Source of the DNA: Myxocyprinus asiaticus
Taxonomy: Eukaryota; Chordata; Actinopteri; Cypriniformes; Catostomidae
NCBI RefSeq assembly: GCF_019703515.2
Contig: NC_059372.1
Coordinates: 26,737,431-26,801,430, forward strand
Direction: 5' to 3'
DNA length: 64,000 nt
Shown: one piece after another, positions 56,730 through 64,000 of the stretch
Numbering within the stretch: position 1 is the first letter of the stretch
Layout: each line of letters starts with the position of its first letter
Made by a program: the position numbers and the translations under genes
The notes under the pieces: generated by a model
The model's input: only the letters and a program-made list of their open reading frames with translations
What the model was told of the DNA's origin: nothing
Databases searched by the model: none

Positions 56730-58600
56730 TCACACAGAAGAGCATCTCCACTTAAGACAACACACCCTACTGAGTAAGGACCATAAAATGCAAATCTCAC
56801 TCACATCTGCTCCCTGTCTTCCATACCTCACATCTCAGGTCACTTTAGAGTCACCAAAAACTAAGTTATGACTTATCCTGTTCTGTAATGTGAAAGGTTT
56901 TCTGATCATATATGTTTGGTATCATTCAAGAGGTCTCAGTGCAACTGGTAAAACAGTCTCATTCCCTTTCAGCAAAGTCAAATCACAAGTAAGATTTAAG
57001 AACTTAGTAAAATACTGTATTCTATCAGGGGCATGCCCCTCCCAGGTCTCTCACAGGATCCATATGCTGTATGCAGATTTTGTGTTTTCTTTGTAAACAT
57101 CAAACGACCTACTCAATTACAAGTTTCAAAGGTCTACTTACAACCCCCTAAATTGTAAACCAAATCCTGAATAACATCAAACACATCTGAAATAACAATA
57201 GAATCGTTTGGTACTTAAGGAGATATGGCCAAAGAGACAGGGAATCTGTAGTCGTTTTCTCTACCAGGTTTGCAATTCTTATTTCTTAATTTTTGATAAA
57301 TGTTTGATTTTGACTTATTATTGTCTAATTGGAATTGATGAATGTATTATTTTACCTGGCAAATAAATTGTTACATTTGAGTTTATTCTGATTTACTCTG
57401 AAATTATTGTCTTTAGTAGATTATGTTAAGTCCATGTTTCCGCAAATCTACAACCAGGTAAGTAGAGGACTAAAGCTCAGTTCTGAGTGGAGCATGGGGC
57501 ACACCGACTGAGACTTTAGAGCTCCGACTAACAAATTGGCATTAGTTCAAGTGTACTTAGAGTGTACAGGCTTGATATGGAATTTCCGTTTAGGACAACA
57601 TGAAGTTGATCGACCATCCTAAATATGGTGAAGTCTAAACCTCTGGTTATTGTAATATGTTTCTAGATAAGTGTACATAGGAAACTATGGCATGATTATA
57701 TAAAGCTATTTTTAACTTAGGTAATATTGGTTTATCTTTGTAAATTTTAGCGGTCATGAAATAATGTTACTCTAATTAAGTGTCTACTATCTAAGGGGAC
57801 TAAACAAAACACTTTTAGATAAAAGAGCAAGCATGAGCAGCCATCTAAATAGTATTAGTCAATTACCTCTGTCTAATGACCAGGACTGGCGAGTTTGTGA
57901 TTGTGAGATCCGCGTACACGGCCGGCGCGAGTCTCTCTAAGCGACATAGGAATCCGAATGAATGAGTACAATATAAAATAAAGAGTTAAATACAATGATC
58001 AAATGTTAAACCAAATTTAATAATAATAATTACGATTGGAACATTAATATATCCTTGGAAACTTTTATTATTGGAGTCAGATAAAATAAACGGGGATCAT
58101 AAAAGGAATAATATAGTTTTTTAATCGGAACGAAGTAACTTAAACTCAATGCGCACAATAAGACAGAACGCGCAGGAGACCTTCAGCCACGCCATTGAAT
58201 ACCATCCTTTGGCCTTTGGGTGGCTCCCCCTTACAGCGTGCTGCAGGGCAAATCAAAGGAGTATCTTTGCAACGATTAGCAAGATGGTTAGCAGATATAC
58301 AAGCACGCGATGTTACTACGGTTAACACCCGAATTTCCTGCACCTATTGGGGGATGTGGAGGGTCACGCACACACATGCAGAGCAAGACCAAAAACTCCC
58401 GAACCAGACTCAAGTGTACATTGATGGCTCCCAGTAATGGCAAGATGGTCAGTTCCACACAGGAACTGTGCAGTGTTGACCCCCAAACCTATCTAAAACT
58501 AAACTGAAATTTATAGCAAATTTGAAAACGATATATATTTTAAAATAATTGACCTGAAAATGCAAAACTATAATAACCTTGATTGGAGAGTTGGATTTAA
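56730..58600. other. Unassigned, possible retroelement remnant
   Basis: Contains an LTR-like 3' stretch (AATAAA at 57361-57366, then T-rich sequence to about 57420). A GC-rich leader-like patch lies at 57885-57950. A short open frame (58195-58437) has the string QTQVYIDGSQ, which loosely recalls an RNase H start. None of this is strong enough to name an element. Confidence 0.25.
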
Positions 58601-58609
58601 TAGATACTA

Positions 58610-60099
58610 AACTCAGCAAAAAAAAAAAAAAGAAACTTTCAACTGCTTTTATTTTCAGCAAACTTAACATGTGTAAATATTTGTATGAACATAAAAAGAT
58701 TCAACAACTAAGACATAAACTGAACAAGTTTCACAGACATGTTACTAACAGAAATGAAATAATGTGTCCCTGAAGAAAAGGGGGGTCAAAATCTAAAGTA
58801 ACAGTCAGTATCTGATGTGGCCACCAGCTGCATTAAGTACTACAGTGCATCTCCTCCTCATGGACTGCACCAGATTTGCCAGTTCCTGCTTTGAGATGTT
58901 ACCCCACACTTCCACCAAGGCACTTGCAAGTTCCCGGACATTTCTGGGGGAATGGCCCTAGCCCTCATCCTCCGATCCAACAGGTCCCAGATGTGCTCAA
59001 TGGGATTGAGATCCGGGCTCTTTGCTGGCCATGGCAGAACACTGACATTCCTGTCTTGCAGGAAATCATGCACAGAACGAGCAGTATGGCTGGAAGCATT
59101 GTCATGCTGGAGGGTCATGTCAGGATGAGCCTGCAGGAAGGGTACCACATGAGGGAGGAGGATGTGTTCCCTGTAACGCACAGTGTTGAGACTGCCTGCA
59201 GTGACAACAAGCTCAGTCCAATGATGCTGTGACACACCGCCCCAGACCATGACGGACCCTCCACCTCCAAATCGATCCTGCTCCAGAGTACAGGCCTCGG
59301 TGTAACGATCATTCCTTCGACGATAAACGTGAGTCCAACCATCACCCCTGGTGAGACAAAACTACGACTCGTCAGTGAAAAGCACTTTTTGCCAGTCCTG
59401 TTTGGTCCAGCGAAGGTGGGTTTGTGCCCATAGGTGACGTTGTTGCCGGTGATGTCTGGTAAGGACCTGCCTTACAACAGGCCTACAAGCCCTCAGTCCA
59501 GCCTCTCTCAGCCTATTGCGGACAGTCTGGGCACTGATGGAGGGATTGTGCGTTCCTGGTGTAACTCGGGCAGTTGTTGTTGCCATCCCGTACCTGTCCT
59601 GCAGGTGTGATATTCAGATGTACCGATCCTGTGGAGGTGTTGTTACACGTGGTCTGCCACTGCGAGGATGATCAGCTGTCCTTCCTGTCTTCCAGTAGTG
59701 CTCCCTTAGGCATCTCACAGTACGGACATTGCAATTTATTGCCCTGGCCACATCTGCAGTCCTCATGCCTCCATGCAGCATGCCTAAGGCACTTTCACAC
59801 AGATGAGCAGGGACCCTGGGCATCTTTCTTTTGGTGTTTTTCAGAGTCAGTAGAAAGGTCTCTTTAGTGTCCTGTGTTTTTATAACTGTGACCTTAATTG
59901 CCTACCATCTGTAAGCTGTTAGTGTCTTAACAACCGTTCCACAGGTGCATGTTCATTAATTGTTTGTTTCATTGAACAAGCATGGAAAACATAGTTTAAA
60001 CCCTTTACAATAAAGATCTGTAAAGTTATTTGGATTTTTACAAAGTAATTTTTAAAATACAGTGTCCTGAAAAAGGTACGTTTCTTTTTTTGCTGAGTT
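58610..60099 (-). mobile_element. Tc1 transposon with nearly intact but broken transposase
   Basis: The ends aactcagcaaaaaaa and tttttttgctgagtt are inverted and flanked by TA. The minus-strand transposase lies in one frame from 59823 to 58858: MPRVPAHLCESALGMLHGGM, RTADVARAINCNVRTVRCLR (helix-turn-helix), then RNRLREAGLRACRP, VLFTDES, SVMVWGGVSQHHW, LQHDNASSHTARS and WPAKSPDLNPIEHIWD. The catalytic triad is readable as DD34E. Two stops (near 59611 and 59360) and one frameshift near 58930 inactivate it. Few lesions imply a fairly recent death. Confidence 0.85.
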
Positions 60100-60119
60100 T
60101 AGAATACACATGCACACAA

Positions 60120-63100
60120 TATAGAATACAGAGTATACAGTAAAAATAGTATTTATAAAATATACAGTAGGTTGTATTTTGCTGTACTGACATTCAGGCT
60201 GTCGGCTGATAGTCAGTTGCCAGTGTGTTGTTAAGAAAGAATATAATTTAAGACAGTCCAGTGTGAGATTAATAAAGTGCAGTGCTGATGTATATTGATC
60301 GTGAGAGATCAGGAGTTCAAAAGTCTGATTGCTTGGGGGAAGAAGCTGTTATGAAGTTGGCTGGTGCGGGTCCTGATGCTGCAATACCACCTGCCTGATG
60401 GTAGCAGTGAGTGCAGTCCATGGCTTGGGTGGCTGGAGTCTCTTATGATTCTCCAAGCTTTTTTCACACACCGTCTGGTATAGATGTCCTGGAGGGAGGG
60501 AAGCTCACCTCCGATGATGTGTCTGGCAGTTCGCAACTCCCTTTGCAAGGCTTTGCGGTTGAGGGCGGTGCTGTTGCCGTACCAGGTGGTGATGCAGCCA
60601 GTCAGGATGCTCTCTACAGTGCTGGTGCAGAACTGTGTGAGGTTGTGGTGGTTCATTCCAAACTTTCTCAGCCGTCTCAGGAAGAAGAGGCACTGGTGAG
60701 CCTTCTTCACAATGGCCTCAGTGTGGACAGACCATGTGAGTTCTTCAGTGATGTGGACACCCTAGGAACTTGAGGCTGCAGACTCTCTCCACCAGTGCTC
60801 CATTGATGGTGATGGGGCTGTGTTCTCTGTTTTTTCTCCTGAAGTCCACCACAAGCTCCTTGGTCTTGTTGATGTTGAGGGTGAGGTTGTGCTCCTGACA
60901 CCAGCGTGTCAGAGTGTGCACCTCCTCTCTGTAGGCTGTTTCATCATTGTCAGTGATCAGACCTACCACTGTCATATCATCAGCAAACTTAATGATGGCA
61001 TTGGAGCTATGTGTTGCCACACAGTCATGTGTGTACGGGAATTCAGGAGTGGGCTGAGAACACAGCCCTGTGGGGCTCCAGTGTTGAGGGTCAGTGATGA
61101 GGAGATGTTGCTGCCCATTCTAACCATCTGGCATCTGCCTGACAGGAAGTCCAGGATTCAGCTGCACAGTGAGCTGTTTAAGCCAAGAGCCCAGAGTTTC
61201 ACATCAAGCTTGGAGGGCACTGTGGTGTTGAATGTTGAGCTGTAGTCTACAAACAGCATTCTCACATATGTGTTCCTTTTTTCCAGGTGGGAAAGAGCAG
61301 TGTGTAGTGTAGATGCAATGGCACCATCAGTGGAGCAGTTGTTGCGGTATGCAAACTGCAGTGAGTCCAGTGAGGCAGACAGCACAGACCAGATGCAATC
61401 TCTTATTAGTCTCTCAAAGCATTTGCTGATGATGGGGGTCAGAGCAACAGGACACCAGTCATTTAAGCAAGTGATTTTGAATTGCTTTGGTACAGGCACA
61501 ATGGTGGACATTTTAAAGCATGTGGGGACCACAGACAAGGAGAGGGAAAGGTTGAAAATGTCCGTAAAAACACCTGCCAGTTGGTTCGCGCATGCTCTGA
61601 TGATGCAGCCCGGAATGCTGTCTGGTCCTGTGGCTTTTTTTTTTTTCTCACCCAATTTGGAATGCCCAATTCCCAGTGCACTTTTAAGTCCTTGTGGTCG
61701 CGTAGTGACTCACCTCAATCCGGGTGGCGGATGACGAATCCCAGTTGCCTCCGCATCTGAGACCATCAACCCGCGCATCTTATTACGTGGCTTGTTGAGC
61801 GCGTTGCCACGGAGACATAACACGTGTGGAGGCTTCATGCCATCCATCGCGGCATCTGCGCTCAACTCACCACGCGCCCCACCGGAACAAACCACATTAT
61901 AGTGACCACGAGGAGGTTAACCCATGTGACTCTACCCTCCCTAGCAACCGGGTCAATTTGGTTCGAACTAGCGAACTCCAGGGGTGGTAGCCAGCGTCTT
62001 TTACCACTGAGCTACCCAGGCCCCCTGGACCTGTGGCTTTACGGATATTCACCCGTCGGAAGGATCAGGTTACATCCACTACAGGAACGGAGAGCTCTCT
62101 CCACAAGGGCGGTGTTATTTCCCTCAAAACAAGCATAAAAATTATTAAGCTCATCTGGGAGAGAGGCAGCGGTGTTCACGGTGGAGTTTTTATTCCCTTT
62201 ATAGTCTGTGATGATATTAATTCCCTGCCACATGCTTCTAGAGTCGGTGGTGTTGAACTGTCCTCTAATCTTGCCCCTGTACTGGCGTTTGGCTGCTCTG
62301 ATAGTTTTGTGGAGGGCATAACTGGCTTGTTTATGCTCCTCCACGTTCCCGGAATTAAAATCGGAGGTCCGCGCATTAAGTGCTGCACGAACATTGCTAT
62401 TAATCCATGGTTTCTGGTTCTGGTAGATCCATATGGTTTTGGTCGGTACTACATCATCTATGCAATTCCTGATGAAACACGTTATGGTATCAGCGTAGAC
62501 CTCGATGTCGTCATCAGAGGCGAGCCGGAACATCTCCTATTCCGTGTGAGCAAAACAGTCTTGTTGCATAGAATCCGATTGGTCCGACCAGCACTGGATC
62601 GTTCTGAGGGCAGGTGCTTCCTGTTTCAGTTTCTGCCTGTAAGCGGGCAGAAGCAGAACGGAAGAGTGGTCTGATTTGCCAAATGGTGGGCAGGTGAGGG
62701 ATTTGTAGCCATCCCGGAAGGGAGAGTAGCAGTGGTCCAAAACCGGGTCCCCTCGTGTGTTAAAACTGATGTGTTGGTAGTATTTCTGTGCTATTGACTT
62801 GAAGCTGGCTTTGTTAAAGTCCCCGTTCACAATGAACGTGGCCTCAGGGTGCGTGGTTTCCTGCTTGCTTATTCTCCCATACAGTTCCTTGAGTGCCCGG
62901 TCTGTGTCAGCTTGTGGGAGGATGTACACAGCTGTGATATTGACCGCTGTGAATTCCCTCAGTAGCCAGAATGATCAACACAGAAGCATGAGAAATTCCA
63001 GATCAGGAGAGCAGAAAGACTTGATAGAATGTACGTTCCTCTGATCACACCAGGATTTGTTGATCATAAAACATACACCACCACCTCTGCTTTTACCTGA

Positions 63101-63620
63101 GAGGTCTTTCACTCTGTCCGTTTGGTGCACGGAGAACCCCATGGGTTCGATGGTTGAGTCTGGAATCTCCGCAGACATCCAAGTTTCTGTAAGGCAGATT
63201 ATGCAGCAGTCCCTCATCTCTCACTGGAAAGAGATCCGCACTCTCAGCTCACAGAGCTTTTTGTCTAGAGAATGAACATTTGCCAGTAGAATTCTGGGTA
63301 GCGGGGGTCAATTTGCATGACGTCTTAGTCTGACGACTCTCCTTCCCCTTTTCTGGCTGCGTTTCCGTGGACGGGCTGCCCAGACAAAGGGCTCCACTGT
63401 CGTGTTTGAAAACAGCAGTTTTCATTGAGGTATTTAAAGTCTGGTTTTCTGTGTGCTATTGCAGAACCAATGTCCAAAAGTGTTTGTCTATCGTAGACAA
63501 TAAGGCAGACAACATCCAAGACAAAAAACATAAGAACTGAAGACAAAACAAACAAAAAACTGCAAAATTGGGTTGAAGCTTGCAATGTAGCAGCCATACT
63601 TGGTGTCATCTTGAACATAC
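60120..63620 (-). pseudogene. Near full-length L2-like LINE, minus strand, SINE-interrupted
   Basis: The start at about 63612 (aagatgacaccaagtatggc, MTPSMAATLQAS...) parallels the LINE at 41187. Endonuclease: CCIICLTETWMSAEIPDSTI, KSRGGGVCFMINKSW, IVNGDFNKASF and FGKSDHSSVLLLPAYRQK. The linker is in 62533-62039. [60 protein letters not shown], and the catalytic box [14 protein letters not shown] (intact, near 60990-60960). The C-terminus has CLFFLRRLRKFGM and SLLPSGRW. Frameshifts separate these parts, and a SINE at 61638-62029 splits the ORF just before ATGPDSIPG. Confidence 0.85.
61638..62029 (-). mobile_element. tRNA-derived SINE, full-length, inserted in LINE
   Basis: Read on minus: ggggcctgggtagctcagtg (box A), then ggtaaaagacgctggctacc, then tagttcgaacc (box B). 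A body shared with 45561-45946 and a poly(A) tail follow. Target duplication cctgtggcttt at 61627-61637 and 62030-62040; it may extend to 16 bp with one mismatch. The same consensus as the truncated copy shows the complete 5' head. Confidence 0.85.
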
Positions 63621-63621
63621 C

Positions 63622-63812
63622 TTTTTGCATATCCCAGCTAAGCTGGGGTCAGAGCACAGGGTCAGCCATGATATGGCACCCCTAGAGCAGATGGGTTCAA
63701 GGGCCTTGCTCAAGGGCCCAACAGTGGCATCTTGGAAGTGCTGGGGCTTGAACCCCTGACCTTCTGGTCAGTAACCCAGAGCCTTAGCTGCTGAGCCACC
63801 ACTGCCCCTTCA
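63622..63812 (-). mobile_element. tRNA-headed SINE of a second family
   Basis: Read on minus: aaggggcagtggtggctcag (box A), then ggttcaagccccagc (box B). The body follows (tgttgggcccttgagcaagg, ... gccatatcatggctgaccct) and a 3' end near gggatatgcaaaaagg. Its 3' end abuts the 5' end of the LINE at 63612. A widespread fish SINE head; not a functional tRNA, since no cloverleaf 3' half was found. Confidence 0.75.
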
Positions 63813-64000
63813 TATACTTAGTCTGAGTGCTCCCCTCTTGGCCCAACACGAGGGTCACTCACTGCGGCATACTCATGCCGCCTGCATTCAGGTCATTGTA
63901 ATTTAACAGAAGTCACAAGCACTTACATTATAAATAAACTCCCTTCCCGACTGGGTCAGTGAAGGAGTTAATTCATACTATATGACTATAGTTCATATAT

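Noticed and set aside
58195..58437. Retroviral RNase H start (VYIDGSQ)
   Set aside because: A single short string without the other RNase H acids or neighbouring pol motifs; kept only as a hint in the unassigned block.
63640..63812. Possible tRNA gene
   Set aside because: Box A and box B are present, but the acceptor-stem pairing and the 3' half are replaced by SINE body. Same for 61950-62029.

Overview
The window reads as nuclear DNA of a teleost fish, most likely a cyprinid or close relative. The evidence is AT-rich, repeat-laden sequence with long introns, AG/GT splice sites, and typical cyprinid repeats: Angel-like palindromic elements, tRNA-derived SINEs, Tc1 elements, hAT elements, DIRS and L2-like LINEs. 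There is no bacterial or viral gene organisation. The species cannot be named from this sequence.

Three vertebrate genes can be reconstructed exon by exon. (1) The 3' part of atp2b3 (plasma-membrane Ca2+ pump 3) is on + from 683 to 20933. It includes the alternatively spliced 154-nt exon (8172-8325), which decides between the 'a' and 'b' C-termini. (2) A complete haus7 (augmin complex subunit) is on + from 29578 to 37291, with 10 coding exons and 362 aa. (3) A complete emd (emerin-like LEM-domain inner nuclear membrane protein) is on - from 50250 to 48970, with 6 coding exons and 186 aa. The human orthologues of all three lie in Xq28, so the window is a piece of the fish counterpart of that block. 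The genes are not functionally linked; they are neighbours by conserved synteny.

Layout: 1-20933 is atp2b3 exons and long introns holding palindromic MITEs, an intact 346-codon Tc1/mariner transposase with long inverted repeats (12847-14427), a deletion derivative of another Tc1 family and a 1.1-kb MITE. 20934-27730 is the atp2b3 3' flank with a 5'-truncated LINE. 27730-29070 is the 5' half of an L1/Tx1-type LINE (ORF1). 29578-37291 is haus7, with a hAT nested inside another palindromic element in its last intron. 37630-48960 is intergenic: a degenerate LINE split by a MITE, a near full-length L2-like LINE next to a hAT end, a SINE and a probable solo LTR. 48970-51070 is emd. 51600-56720 is a DIRS-type tyrosine-recombinase retroelement with an L1/Tx1 LINE inserted in its recombinase ORF. 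58610-60099 is a recently broken Tc1 element. 60120-63620 is a second L2-like LINE on -, interrupted by a SINE with target duplications. 63622-63812 is another tRNA-type SINE.

I found no new multi-gene system. The most informative signals are the conserved frame-shifting splice choice in atp2b3 with a giant CT tract at its acceptor, a tandem exon duplication inside emd, several clean cases of one transposon inside another, and a possible two-exon micropeptide gene downstream of haus7. All coordinates were read by eye and may be off by a base or two at repeat edges.
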